Assembly (NCBI GenBank): GCA_964424115.1
Contig: CAYRHN010000001.1
Location: 248,001-312,000, forward strand
Source of the DNA: CAYRHN01 sp964424115
GTDB taxonomy: Bacteria > Chloroflexota > Anaerolineae > Anaerolineales > Anaerolineaceae
DNA length: 64,000 nt
Direction: 5' to 3'
Within the stretch, counting starts at the first letter, position 1, and each line of letters starts with the position of its first letter. The translations under genes were made by a program, and so were the position numbers. This document shows positions 17,450 through 26,003 of this stretch, in pieces. Below the pieces are notes generated by a model. The model saw nothing but the letters and a program-made list of their open reading frames with translations. It ran no database searches and was not told the DNA's origin.

Positions 17450-18109
17450 TTAGAAATCAATCCATTTATTTCGAATGGCCAGTAACACTGCAGCCGTGCG
17501 AGTTGAGACCCCTAATTTTACGTAAATAATGCTGACGTGGTTTTGAATTGTGCGGGTGGTGAGCTGAAGTTCTCTGGCGATGGAGTCGTTGTCCATACCA
17601 AGGGCTATCAGGCGCAATATATCCAATTCGCGAACTGAGAGGGTGGGCGACGGCTCGTTACTTCTTTTGGGGATCTGATCGGTAATTTGCGGACGGAGAG
17701 CCCGTTTTACAACTTCTTTGGCAATGCGGGGACTGAGCCAGGTTTCGCCTTGGGCTGTTATGCGCACTGCATTTAAGAGTGTTGAACCTGCCTCATCTTT
17801 CAGAACATAGCCTGTCACGCCGCTTTCCAAAAGGCGGAAGACGGTTGTGGGGTCATCTTGAATGGTCAGGATCAGAATGGCGGTCTTTTGGTTCGACTTG
17901 CGAATTTGGCGAGCCACTTCGTCGCCGTTCATATCTGGCAGGTTGACATCCAGGATCAAAACATCCGGCTCAAATTGAAGTGTCAGATCAATGGCATCCT
18001 TTCCGGTGGTTGCTACAGAAAGAATGTCAATATCTCCAGGCAGGGATAAAAGCGATTTCAAACCCGAATGGATGAGGGGATGATCATCGGCGATAATAAC
18101 AGAGATCAT
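17450..18109 (-). CDS. NarL/FixJ-type response regulator
   Basis: 219 residues. The receiver domain starts directly at the N-terminus (ISVIIADDHP), with the phospho-acceptor in ILDVNLPDMNG and the conserved Lys in GYVLKDE. The C-terminus is a LuxR-type helix-turn-helix (LSVRELDILRLIALG, then IARELQLTTRTIQNHV). The start is set at 18109 because upstream residues of the longer frame precede the conserved first strand. No kinase gene is adjacent; the divergent neighbour across 163 bases is the Ser/Thr kinase operon. The intergenic region may therefore hold its binding site, but no clear operator was recognised. Confidence 0.92.
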   Translation of the reverse strand: MISVIIADDHPLIHSGLKSLLSLPGDIDILSVATTGKDAIDLTLQFEPDVLILDVNLPDMNGDEVARQIRKSNQKTAILILTIQDDPTTVFRLLESGVTGYVLKDEAGSTLLNAVRITAQGETWLSPRIAKEVVKRALRPQITDQIPKRSNEPSPTLSVRELDILRLIALGMDNDSIARELQLTTRTIQNHVSIIYVKLGVSTRTAAVLLAIRNKWIDF

Positions 18110-18272
18110 AATGACAGTATAAGCATAGATAGGCTTCAAGTCAACGACGATTGCTCTGCCGACTTGCAAATCAAAACAATGACGCTTATAATTTATACAA
18201 TATTTCTCAGATATGCAGTAGTCTACCAGGTAAACCGGCAAGTCCTAATTCTTTTATTGTCAGGAGGGATTT

Positions 18273-20174
18273 CTGACCACTCCACCTAAGACCTCAAGTT
18301 TAACCCCGGTTGAACCGGCGAATCAGCATCTTCAACCCGGCGTGATCCTGGCAGATCGATATGCGGTCCAGGATGTAATAGGTGTTGGAGGGATGGGGGC
18401 GGTCTATCGAGCACGAGACATGCATTTTCCTGCTGTGACCAAGCTGGTTGCGGTGAAGGAAATGATCATTCAAACCTCGGATCCATTGATTCGGGACACA
18501 ATTGTTCAAAATTTTGAAAGAGAAGCACATATTCTGGTTACTCTGGCGCACCCCAGCATTCCCAAGATCTTTGATTTCTTTTCGAGAGACGAGAGGTCAT
18601 ATCTGGTGTTGGAATATATCCACGGTAAGGATCTTGAGGCTTTATTAAATGAAACGCCGACCTTCATGGCGGAGCAAAGTGTGATCCAGTGGGCGCTGGA
18701 ATTATGTGATGTTTTGGAATATTTACATAATCACAAACCGGAGCCGATCATTTTTCGCGACATGAAGCCATCCAATATTATGATCAATCAGGATAACCAT
18801 GTGGTGCTGGTGGATTTTGGGATCGCGAAGAATTTTCGATCGGGTCAGAAGGGGACAATGATCGGCACCGAAGGATACTCACCGCCAGAACAATATCGAG
18901 GGGAAGCCACGCCGCAGGCGGATATTTATGCGCTCGGCGCGACCTTACACCATTGTCTGACGCACCGTGATCCGCGGCTAGAACCACCTTTTACCTTTGG
19001 AGAGCGGCCTATTCGGCAAATCAATCCGTCTGTTTCTACTGAGCTCGAGTCGGTAATCAATACTTGCCTGCAATACAATCCGGCGGATCGGTTTCCGACT
19101 GCGAAATCCTTGAAAGATGCTCTCCTTAATGTGGCGGGGAAGATGCATATTGGCTATGAAAGCCCCGCAAGCAATGATTCTCGTTTTACTCCCCAAACCG
19201 GCATTGTTAACCCTAGTTCGATCCGACCGCTTTGGCAATTCAAATGCGAGGATGAGATCCGCGGATCTCCAACGGTGGACAATAATATTGTGTTTGTTGG
19301 GGCGTATGACAACAACCTATACGCGGTAAGTGCGGCCAATGGGCAATTTCTGTGGAAGTATGCTACTGAAGGCGGCGTTGTTGGTCAGCCGGCTGTGAAC
19401 GAAGGGACTGTATTCTTTGGTTCGCAAGATGGCAATCTGTATGCGGTAATGGCTCGTTCGGGAAAAATCTCCTGGACATACCAGACGGCGGCACCGGTGC
19501 GAGGTTCTCCAAGGATCGCGGAGGGACACGTCTTCTTCGGCGGAGACGATGGATTTCTGCATGCGGTGAACACAATCACGGGGCGTTGTTCGTGGAAGGC
19601 GGAAATTGGCGGTCCGGTGCGGAGCTTGCCTTTTATCACAAAGGATGCCGTTTACGTCAGCAGCGAAGCCGGGGAAGTGTGTTGCCTGGATTTCCGCGGA
19701 CAGGTGCGCTGGAGATTCCATGCCAAGCGGGCGGTCACTTCCTCGCCAGCGGTTGTTCAAGGGAATGTGTTTGTGGCGTCGTTGGACGGTAATTTTTATT
19801 CGCTGGATGCAAAATCGGGTTGGTCAGTGTGGCGGTTTAGAATGGGGAAAGGGTCAGTTTCCTCTCCCTGCCGGGTGGAGAACCTGGTGCTCTTTGGCTC
19901 GGCGGATGAATTCATTTATTGCCTGGATGCCGGCTCCGCAAAGGAGATCTGGCGCTTTAAGACCGAACACCAGGTGAGCGGTTCTCCTGTGACATATAAG
20001 GATGCAGTATATTGCGGATCGGCCGACGGCTTCTTATATTGTTTGGAGTACCGAACCGGACGTTTGCGATGGAAATTTGGCACCAATGGGCCGATCACGG
20101 GGCGGGTAGAGATTGTCAACGACGTTATTTATTTGGGCTCTTCGGATAAGACTTTGTATGCGCTGTCCGCATAA
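18273..20174 (+). CDS. Ser/Thr protein kinase fused to an eight-bladed PQQ-type beta-propeller
   Basis: 633 residues if translation begins at CTG 18273, which lies behind AGGAGGG with normal spacing. The alternative GTG 18342 would delete residues (HLQPG) that normally precede the RY strand of bacterial kinases. Kinase motifs: GVGGMGAVY, Lys K62 (VAVKEM), catalytic D163 in FRDMKPSN (Phe where most kinases have His), VDFGIAK and SPPEQY. From about residue 320 eight repeats follow, each with a W-R/K/T-F/Y strand start, a GSP turn and a GS-x-DG-x-LYA strand: a PQQ-like propeller. No transmembrane segment is visible, so this is a cytoplasmic kinase whose propeller probably binds a partner. It heads a phosphorylation operon with PP2C and FHA proteins. 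Confidence 0.88.
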   Translation: MTTPPKTSSLTPVEPANQHLQPGVILADRYAVQDVIGVGGMGAVYRARDMHFPAVTKLVAVKEMIIQTSDPLIRDTIVQNFEREAHILVTLAHPSIPKIFDFFSRDERSYLVLEYIHGKDLEALLNETPTFMAEQSVIQWALELCDVLEYLHNHKPEPIIFRDMKPSNIMINQDNHVVLVDFGIAKNFRSGQKGTMIGTEGYSPPEQYRGEATPQADIYALGATLHHCLTHRDPRLEPPFTFGERPIRQINPSVSTELESVINTCLQYNPADRFPTAKSLKDALLNVAGKMHIGYESPASNDSRFTPQTGIVNPSSIRPLWQFKCEDEIRGSPTVDNNIVFVGAYDNNLYAVSAANGQFLWKYATEGGVVGQPAVNEGTVFFGSQDGNLYAVMARSGKISWTYQTAAPVRGSPRIAEGHVFFGGDDGFLHAVNTITGRCSWKAEIGGPVRSLPFITKDAVYVSSEAGEVCCLDFRGQVRWRFHAKRAVTSSPAVVQGNVFVASLDGNFYSLDAKSGWSVWRFRMGKGSVSSPCRVENLVLFGSADEFIYCLDAGSAKEIWRFKTEHQVSGSPVTYKDAVYCGSADGFLYCLEYRTGRLRWKFGTNGPITGRVEIVNDVIYLGSSDKTLYALSA

Positions 20175-20197
20175 TTCTTTTGCGCCTGGAGGTTATT

Positions 20198-21115
20198 GTG
20201 AAATTCTTTGAAAAATTATTCTCGAAGAAAGAGAACAAGCCAGATGTTCCTCCGCGGCCTTCAGCTGCGCAAGATATTTTGACTTCTCCGCTTTCGGAAA
20301 AACAACTTGAATCAGTGATTAAGCCTCAAGTTGCTTACAAGCCGCAACAATTGATCATGGGTACAGCGCAATCGATTGGCTTGCAGCGAGACCACAACGA
20401 AGATACCATTTTTGCCTTCACATCCATCCTGTCGGATGATATTACCGAATTGCCTTTTGGAGTTTATATTGTGGCGGATGGAATGGGAGGACATTTGCAT
20501 GGTGAGGTTGCCAGCGGGGTTGCTGCAAGAACGGCCGCTCAATATATTCTTTCTCATTTGTATATGTCCATACTGGCAACAGATCCACCGGATCGATCTG
20601 AGAGCATCCAGGAAATTGTTGAAGACGCGATCATGGAGGCACAACCGGTGGTCATGCGAAAAGCACCGGGGGGAGGAACAACCATCACCGTTGCGGTTGT
20701 TTTGGGCGAACAAGTGACGCTTGGACAGGTGGGCGACAGCCGTGCTTATTTTATTTACCCCGACGGGAGGATGCAGGCTGTCACACAGGATCATTCGTTG
20801 GTGCGGAGATTGATCGATCTGGGACAGATCAGCGAAGAGCAAGCCCTGGTTGATTCACGCCGCAATGTTTTATACCGGGCTCTGGGGCAGATTGAACCGT
20901 TTAAGCCGGATATTGACACTAAAACATTCCCCAATTCGGGATATTTATTGTTATGTAGTGATGGCTTGTGGGGAGTGGTTCCGCAAACTGAAATTTTCAG
21001 AATCGTGCGATCGGCGAAGGATCCTTCTCAATCCTGCCATCAGCTGGTTGAAGCGGCGAATTCGGCAGGTGGTCCTGATAATATCAGTGCAATCCTGGTC
21101 CAGTTCTTAAATTAG
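20198..21115 (+). CDS. PP2C-family Ser/Thr protein phosphatase
   Basis: 305 residues. Metal-binding motifs of bacterial PPM phosphatases are present in order: RDHNEDT, VADGMGGHLHGE, VGDSRAY, CSDGLWG and GGPDNIS. The first 50 residues are a basic, Pro-containing extension. The GTG start follows TGGAGGTTATT. It should remove phosphate from substrates of the kinase encoded 23 bases upstream, the usual pairing of such genes. The soluble sequence, with no transmembrane helix, matches the soluble kinase. Confidence 0.93.
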   Translation: MKFFEKLFSKKENKPDVPPRPSAAQDILTSPLSEKQLESVIKPQVAYKPQQLIMGTAQSIGLQRDHNEDTIFAFTSILSDDITELPFGVYIVADGMGGHLHGEVASGVAARTAAQYILSHLYMSILATDPPDRSESIQEIVEDAIMEAQPVVMRKAPGGGTTITVAVVLGEQVTLGQVGDSRAYFIYPDGRMQAVTQDHSLVRRLIDLGQISEEQALVDSRRNVLYRALGQIEPFKPDIDTKTFPNSGYLLLCSDGLWGVVPQTEIFRIVRSAKDPSQSCHQLVEAANSAGGPDNISAILVQFLN

Positions 21116-21127
21116 GAAGGAAGAGAG

Positions 21128-22597
21128 ATGGGTCAAGGACCTAACCTTTACGACCTGCTCAATATAACCAAGGATGCCACTAGAGATGAAATTCGCGAAG
21201 CATATCTGGAGGCGGCTCGTCGATACCATCCGGATGTAAACCTGGAGCCAAACGCGAACGATCAGTTTATGCGAATTCAACAAGCCTATGAAATCTTGTT
21301 GGATAACGATCGGCGCGCCCGGTACGATCAGGAACTTGCGAAAACCGAAGAGCCGGCTGGATTCAAGGTGAACGCGCATTATAGCGTGGCGAGTCTTCCT
21401 GAGATAACTCAAACTCAGGTGATGTACGCTCTGTTGGAGATCCAATGCACGGCTCTTAAAGAAAAATCTCAGCCGCCACCTGTGCATATATGCCTGGTTA
21501 TCGACTGTTCGACATCGATGAAAGGTGAGCGGCTTGACCTGGTAAAAACTAATGTATTGCACGTTGTCCGCCAACTGAGAGTGCAGGATATCCTCTCTGT
21601 GGTTACTTTTAATGATCGGGCCGAAAAGTTGATCTTGGATGCGCGGGGAGCAGAACATAAACAGGCAGAGAATCAAATCAGCCTGATTGCCGCAAGCGGG
21701 GGAACTGAGATCTATAAAGGATTGGAAGCAGGCATGTCGCTGCTGCATACAACCAAGGGACGCGCCACGAGGTTGATGGTATTAATCACAGATGGGCGAA
21801 CCTATGGGGATGAAGCGGCTTGTTTGGAGTTGGCCAAACAAGCTGCAGAAGACGGGGTTGTGCTGCATGCAGCAGGGATTGGCAACGAATGGAACGACGA
21901 CCTGTTGGATAAGCTAGCAGGCCTAACAGGGGGAACGAGCGAATTTATCTCGCGGGCGAAGGACCTGTATCGATTCTTTGAGAACCAAATTGATTCGATG
22001 GAGCGGTTGTATGCCCGTAACCTGCGCTTGATGGGGAAAATGGATGACGGAATAGCGCTTCGATCGGCATGCAGAATTTCTCCGGAGGTGATGGTCCTCC
22101 AACCAGAAAATCCGTTGATGCTGGGATCCTTGCTGGTGGGGAAGCAATTAACCATATTGCTTGAGTATATGGTGCAGTCCATTCCAAGACATTATAAATT
22201 CATCCATTTCATGGACGGCGTTGTGAGGGCTGAACTGGTATCCACGGCACTCAGCGAAGAGGTAGTGCGGCTCAATTTGCGCAGACCAATTGGAGTCAGC
22301 GAGGCACCATTTGCGCCGACAAAAATGTTGGTTGATGCAGTAGCACGATATAATTTATTTAAGATCCAGGAGCGCGCAAGGCTCGAACTCGCAGCTGGTG
22401 AGTCAGACAAGGCTGCGCAACGGCTTCAACATGTGGCGACTCATCTTCTTGCGCAAGGGCAGAGCGAGATGGCTAATATGGTGATCAATGAGGTAAGGCA
22501 CATCCAGGAAACCCATACGTTCAGCGAAGAAGGCGATAAACGGGTAAAATATGGAACGCGAGCATTGTTGTTGCCTTCAGGATTGGAGAACGAATAA
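21128..22597 (+). CDS. J-domain protein fused to a von Willebrand factor A domain
   Basis: 489 residues. Residues about 7-70 form a J domain with the HPD motif (RRYHPDVN), the part of DnaJ that stimulates Hsp70 ATPase. From about 115 to 290 comes a vWA domain with a complete MIDAS (VIDCSTSMKG; T in LITDGRTYG), which binds divalent metal and protein ligands. The last 200 residues lack an obvious family but include beta-rich segments like those following vWA in YfbK-type proteins. A J-domain/vWA fusion is unusual. Position between a PP2C gene and an FHA gene suggests a chaperone-recruiting scaffold controlled by phosphorylation (inference). Its stop codon directly abuts the next start codon. 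Confidence 0.87.
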   Translation: MGQGPNLYDLLNITKDATRDEIREAYLEAARRYHPDVNLEPNANDQFMRIQQAYEILLDNDRRARYDQELAKTEEPAGFKVNAHYSVASLPEITQTQVMYALLEIQCTALKEKSQPPPVHICLVIDCSTSMKGERLDLVKTNVLHVVRQLRVQDILSVVTFNDRAEKLILDARGAEHKQAENQISLIAASGGTEIYKGLEAGMSLLHTTKGRATRLMVLITDGRTYGDEAACLELAKQAAEDGVVLHAAGIGNEWNDDLLDKLAGLTGGTSEFISRAKDLYRFFENQIDSMERLYARNLRLMGKMDDGIALRSACRISPEVMVLQPENPLMLGSLLVGKQLTILLEYMVQSIPRHYKFIHFMDGVVRAELVSTALSEEVVRLNLRRPIGVSEAPFAPTKMLVDAVARYNLFKIQERARLELAAGESDKAAQRLQHVATHLLAQGQSEMANMVINEVRHIQETHTFSEEGDKRVKYGTRALLLPSGLENE

Positions 22598-23107
22598 ATG
22601 GTAATCTGTCCTAATTGTAAACATCAGGAATATCCAGGAACGCTGTTTTGCAGCGAATGCGGGGCGCAATTAACCCTTGATGCAGGTACCAGAACCCAAT
22701 CCTTTGAACGGGCGGGGATCGATAGTAAAGCGCTTGGACAAGCAGGACCAACGCCGGAACTTGAGAAATCGAAGGAAAAGGCCCTGGCCTATTTACGTTT
22801 GGTGGATCATGATGTAACGATTCCCTTAGCAGATAAATATGAGTTTACAATTGGACGAATTGCGGAGGGGCAGCCGATATTACCGGATATTGATGTATCC
22901 CCCTATGATGCGTATAGCCAGGGAGTGTCGAGATTGCATGCGTCCTTCAAGATCATGAATCAAAAGATCACCATTACAGATCTTGGCTCCTCGAATGGTA
23001 CTCGCGTTAATGGACAACGAATCATGCCAAACATAGAGTATCCATTGAACCATGGAGATGTGATTGCATTGGGAAAATTAAAAATCCAGATCATTCTCCC
23101 AAAATGA
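22598..23107 (+). CDS. Zinc-ribbon and FHA-domain protein
   Basis: 169 residues. The N-terminal zinc ribbon has CPNC and CSEC pairs (Cys 4, 7, 20, 23 region). After a linker an FHA domain covers about 70-169, with SRLHA and DLGSSNGTRVNG, the residues that read phosphothreonine. It is the expected phospho-reader of the kinase two to three genes upstream. ATG follows the stop codon of the J-domain gene without a gap, so translation is probably coupled. Confidence 0.9.
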   Translation: MVICPNCKHQEYPGTLFCSECGAQLTLDAGTRTQSFERAGIDSKALGQAGPTPELEKSKEKALAYLRLVDHDVTIPLADKYEFTIGRIAEGQPILPDIDVSPYDAYSQGVSRLHASFKIMNQKITITDLGSSNGTRVNGQRIMPNIEYPLNHGDVIALGKLKIQIILPK

Positions 23108-23126
23108 TGTCGAAAGAGAGGAAAAC

Positions 23127-23366
23127 ATGTATTTAGTGTTAATTCACGTTAATAATGAAGATCCTGTGCTTGGCGAAGTGGACGAATTACCCAAGCCAAC
23201 TGATTTGATGATCACGGTAAAGAATCCGCGACGGAAAGATAATAAAGATCTGACATACCTGGAAGTAAATGTAACAACTGTGATTTGGCCCATGAGCCGG
23301 ATCAATTATATTGAGATCTTGCCTAACGCTGAGGAAGATGAAATTATCAGCATGGTGCGGGAGTAG
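23127..23366 (+). CDS. Small protein of unknown function in the phosphorylation operon
   Basis: 79 residues, not recognised. The sequence is soluble and mixed alpha/beta by composition, with a basic patch (NPRRKDNKD) and an acidic C-terminus (NAEEDEII). AGAGAGGAAAAC precedes ATG, and the gene is tightly packed between the FHA gene and the OmpR-type regulator gene, which supports it being real. The pattern 'VTTVIWPMSRINYIEIL' resembles a small beta-barrel strand set, but no function can be given. Confidence 0.7.
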   Translation: MYLVLIHVNNEDPVLGEVDELPKPTDLMITVKNPRRKDNKDLTYLEVNVTTVIWPMSRINYIEILPNAEEDEIISMVRE

Positions 23367-23368
23367 GT

Positions 23369-24112
23369 GTGTCGATGCCGGATGAACAATTCCAGAACCG
23401 GTTAGTCCTTGTTGTTGATGACGAGGAACGAATGGCGCGCTTTGTGCGCCTCAACCTGGAGCACGATGGATTTCGGGTGGTTGAGGCATATCGGGGCATG
23501 CAAGCAATGCAGGTCCTGCGCGATTCTATGCCGGATGTGGTGCTGTTAGATGTGATGTTGCCGGATTTTGATGGTTTTGAGGTGCTGCGGATGATCCGCG
23601 AGATCAGCGCGGTTCCGGTAATCATGCTTACTGCAAAAGGAGAAGAAGATGACCGGGTCAGGGGGTTGGAATTAGGTGCGGATGATTACGTGACAAAACC
23701 GTTCAGTCCGCGAGAGCTGGTGAGCCGGGTCAGGGCAGTTTTACGCAGGTTCGAGACACCCGGAAGCGGTCAAACCAGGGAGAAGGTGGATATTGACGAC
23801 CATTTGAAGATCGATTTTTCCCGGCGCGAAGTGTGGTTGGACGGCGAACAGGTGAAGCTACGACCGACTGAGTATCGTTTGTTGTATCACCTGGTGCAGA
23901 ACGCAGGCTGGGTGATGACTTATGACCAAATTCTGGCCAAGGTGTGGGGATACGAATACCGAGATGAAACCCATTATGTGCGTCTCTATATTAATTACTT
24001 ACGCCAAAAGTTAGAAAAGGATCCAGCGAATCCAAAATATATTTTAACTGAAAGGGGGGTCGGTTATCGCTTTGTGGATTACCAGCGTCAAAGGGGAGAG
24101 AATAAAGAGTAA
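23369..24112 (+). CDS. OmpR/PhoB-type response regulator
   Basis: 247 residues. The receiver domain has VVDDEERM, the phosphorylation site in LLDVMLPDFDG and the Lys in YVTKPFSPRE. The C-terminal winged helix ends with ILTERGVGYRF. GTG 23369 is 5 bases after GGGAG; ATG 23375 is an alternative start. It is the last gene of the kinase/phosphatase operon. No histidine kinase is adjacent, so it may be phosphorylated by a distant kinase or linked to the Ser/Thr kinase, as seen in some actinobacterial and chloroflexal regulators (inference). Confidence 0.93.
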   Translation: MSMPDEQFQNRLVLVVDDEERMARFVRLNLEHDGFRVVEAYRGMQAMQVLRDSMPDVVLLDVMLPDFDGFEVLRMIREISAVPVIMLTAKGEEDDRVRGLELGADDYVTKPFSPRELVSRVRAVLRRFETPGSGQTREKVDIDDHLKIDFSRREVWLDGEQVKLRPTEYRLLYHLVQNAGWVMTYDQILAKVWGYEYRDETHYVRLYINYLRQKLEKDPANPKYILTERGVGYRFVDYQRQRGENKE

Positions 24113-24172
24113 AAAGTTGAGCTGATCTATTTTGTGTTATACTCGAAACAACTTGCCAAAAAGGAGAACGAA

Positions 24173-24532
24173 ATGGTAGAGGAAGTTATAAAGGAACCCG
24201 TTCATATTCACGACAACGAGTTTGAGGGTAAAGTACTTAAATCTGATTTGCCGGTAATTGTTGATTTCTGGGCGCCGTGGTGCGGCCCGTGCCGTATGGT
24301 GGCGCCTTTTCTGGATAAGATAGCCCTGGATTACAGCGGCCAATTGATTGTGGCCAAAGTGAACACAGACGAAGACAGCCAGAATGCAGGCGTTTATGGG
24401 GTGCAGGGCATTCCGACGATGTTGTTCATCCATCGCGGCAAGATCTTGCATACACAGGTTGGGGCATTGCCGGAGAAAGCGCTCCGCGAACTGGTATCCC
24501 AATTCCTGGAAGTGACAAAGGGCGACAATTAA
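24173..24532 (+). CDS. trxA: Thioredoxin
   Basis: 119 residues with the active site WAPWCGPCR, cis-Pro GIPTM and the usual length and fold order. It reduces protein disulfides in the cytoplasm. The start follows AAAAAGGAGAACGAA; the longer frame from 24134 is not family-like. A possible -10 box TATACT lies at 24138-24143, so the gene probably has its own promoter. The hairpin just downstream terminates it and the convergent murA gene. Confidence 0.96.
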   Translation: MVEEVIKEPVHIHDNEFEGKVLKSDLPVIVDFWAPWCGPCRMVAPFLDKIALDYSGQLIVAKVNTDEDSQNAGVYGVQGIPTMLFIHRGKILHTQVGALPEKALRELVSQFLEVTKGDN

Positions 24533-24539
24533 TAACCTA

Positions 24540-24576
24540 AAGAACTCGGGTGGTTTGAAGAACCACCCGAGTTCTT
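24540..24576. terminator. Bidirectional rho-independent terminator between trxA and murA
   Basis: A perfect 16-base-pair inverted repeat (AAGAACTCGGGTGGTT and its complement) with the loop TGAAG. The ends are T-rich on the plus strand and A-rich on the other side, and it lies between two convergent stop codons. Confidence 0.93.
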
Positions 24577-24580
24577 ATTC

Positions 24581-25861
24581 CTATTCTGTTGCGCGTTCAA
24601 TATGGGCGCCGAGCGCAAGCAATTTCTTATCCACCTCTTCATAACCACGCTCAATTTGACCAATGTTGCGGATGGTTGATCTCCCTTCTGCAGAGAGGGC
24701 CGCCAAAACCAATGCCATGCCGGCTCGGATATCAGGGCTTTCCATCTTTTCACCGAACAATTGACTGGGGCCGTTCACGATGCAGCGGTGGGGGTCGCAA
24801 AGAACAATTTGCGCGCCCATGCTCACCAATTTATCGGTGAAGAACATCCGGCTCGGGTACATCCAATCATGAAACAGCATTGATCCGCGAGATTGGGTGG
24901 CAACAACAATGGCAATGCTCACCAAGTCGGAAGGGAATGCTGGCCAGGGCATGACTTTGATCTCTGGGATCGCGCCGCCCAGGTCAGGCTCAATAATCAG
25001 CTTTTGTTCCGATGGAACAATGATATCTTCACCATCCACGATCCATTCGATGCCCATGCGGTTCATCACCAGGTGGATCATATCCAAGTATTGCGGTCCG
25101 GCTTTGCGGATGCGGATGGAGCCATGGGTAACCACTGCGGCCCCAATAAAGCTGACCACTTCCAAATAATCAGGGCCGACGGCAAATTCACCGCCATGAA
25201 GTTTCTTAACGCCACGGATGAGTAAAGTATTGGAACCAATATTTTCGATCTGTGCCCCAAGCCGATTGAGAAAATGACAGAGTTCTTGAATATGTGGCTC
25301 GGAGGCTGCGTTGCGAATGATGGTGGTGCCTTTGGCTGTGGCGGCGGCCATGATGGCATTTTCTGTACCGGTGACACTGGCTTCGTCCAGCAGAATATCG
25401 GCCCCATGTAGACTGCGAGCATTAAAATGAAAAGAGCGGTCGTATTCTACCTCAACCCCCAGGTGCTTGAGAGCAAGAAGATGCGTATCTACTCTGCGAC
25501 GCCCAATTACATCACCACCGGGAGGAGGAAGACGTAATTCACCTGCGCGGGCTGACATGGGGCCAGCTAAGAGAATGGAGGCGCGAATCTTTCGACAGAG
25601 ATCCGGATCAAGATCGGCTGGACGTACCTGGCTTGCTTGAATCCGCCAGGAGTGATTTTCTAATTTCTGAAATGAAACGCCCAGGCTCTCCAGAAGGGCG
25701 CGCATGTTGCGCACGTCGAGGATTTCGGGCAGATTATGCATAATAATCGGTTCATCGGTCAGCAAACAGGCGGCCAATAATGGCAGCGCAGCATTCTTGT
25801 TGCCCCCCGGGGTGATCTCTCCCTTAAGCGGATATCCGCCTTCAATAATGAATTTTTCCAT
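24581..25861 (-). CDS. murA: UDP-N-acetylglucosamine 1-carboxyvinyltransferase with Asp in the fosfomycin-target position
   Basis: 426 residues, normal family length. It transfers enolpyruvate from PEP to UDP-GlcNAc, the first committed step of peptidoglycan synthesis. Motifs: GGNKNAALP near the start, RKIRASILLAGP, and the active-site loop PPGGDVIGRRRVD. In that loop residue 117 is Asp, where fosfomycin-sensitive enzymes have Cys (Cys115 in E. coli); natural Cys-to-Asp enzymes (for example M. tuberculosis Asp117) are active but resist fosfomycin. ATG 25861 follows AAGGAG with 8 bases between; an in-frame GTG 9 bases upstream overlaps the SD and is less likely. It is monocistronic, sharing a terminator with trxA. 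Confidence 0.94.
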   Translation of the reverse strand: MEKFIIEGGYPLKGEITPGGNKNAALPLLAACLLTDEPIIMHNLPEILDVRNMRALLESLGVSFQKLENHSWRIQASQVRPADLDPDLCRKIRASILLAGPMSARAGELRLPPPGGDVIGRRRVDTHLLALKHLGVEVEYDRSFHFNARSLHGADILLDEASVTGTENAIMAAATAKGTTIIRNAASEPHIQELCHFLNRLGAQIENIGSNTLLIRGVKKLHGGEFAVGPDYLEVVSFIGAAVVTHGSIRIRKAGPQYLDMIHLVMNRMGIEWIVDGEDIIVPSEQKLIIEPDLGGAIPEIKVMPWPAFPSDLVSIAIVVATQSRGSMLFHDWMYPSRMFFTDKLVSMGAQIVLCDPHRCIVNGPSQLFGEKMESPDIRAGMALVLAALSAEGRSTIRNIGQIERGYEEVDKKLLALGAHIERATE

Positions 25862-25932
25862 GCCAAGCACTCCTTCGATAGTTGGGGGTAGGTTTCGGTT
25901 ATACTTGAAGGGTATTTTGCAGGGTGATTAGA

Positions 25933-25961
25933 TTGACATTTACCCAGAGCAATTCTATCAT
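25933..25961 (+). promoter_or_regulatory. Sigma-70-type promoter for the alpha/beta hydrolase operon
   Basis: TTGACA, a 17-base spacer and TATCAT lie about 43 bases before the start codon, in the gap divergent from murA. Confidence 0.65.
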
Positions 25962-26003
25962 ATCCTCAGGTTTTCGTTTTACACAAGGAACATCAAAGGT
26001 GCC

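Noticed and set aside
18273..24112. Type VI secretion-associated phosphorylation locus
   Set aside because: A kinase, PP2C and FHA set also occurs with type VI systems, but no Tss genes are present in the window.
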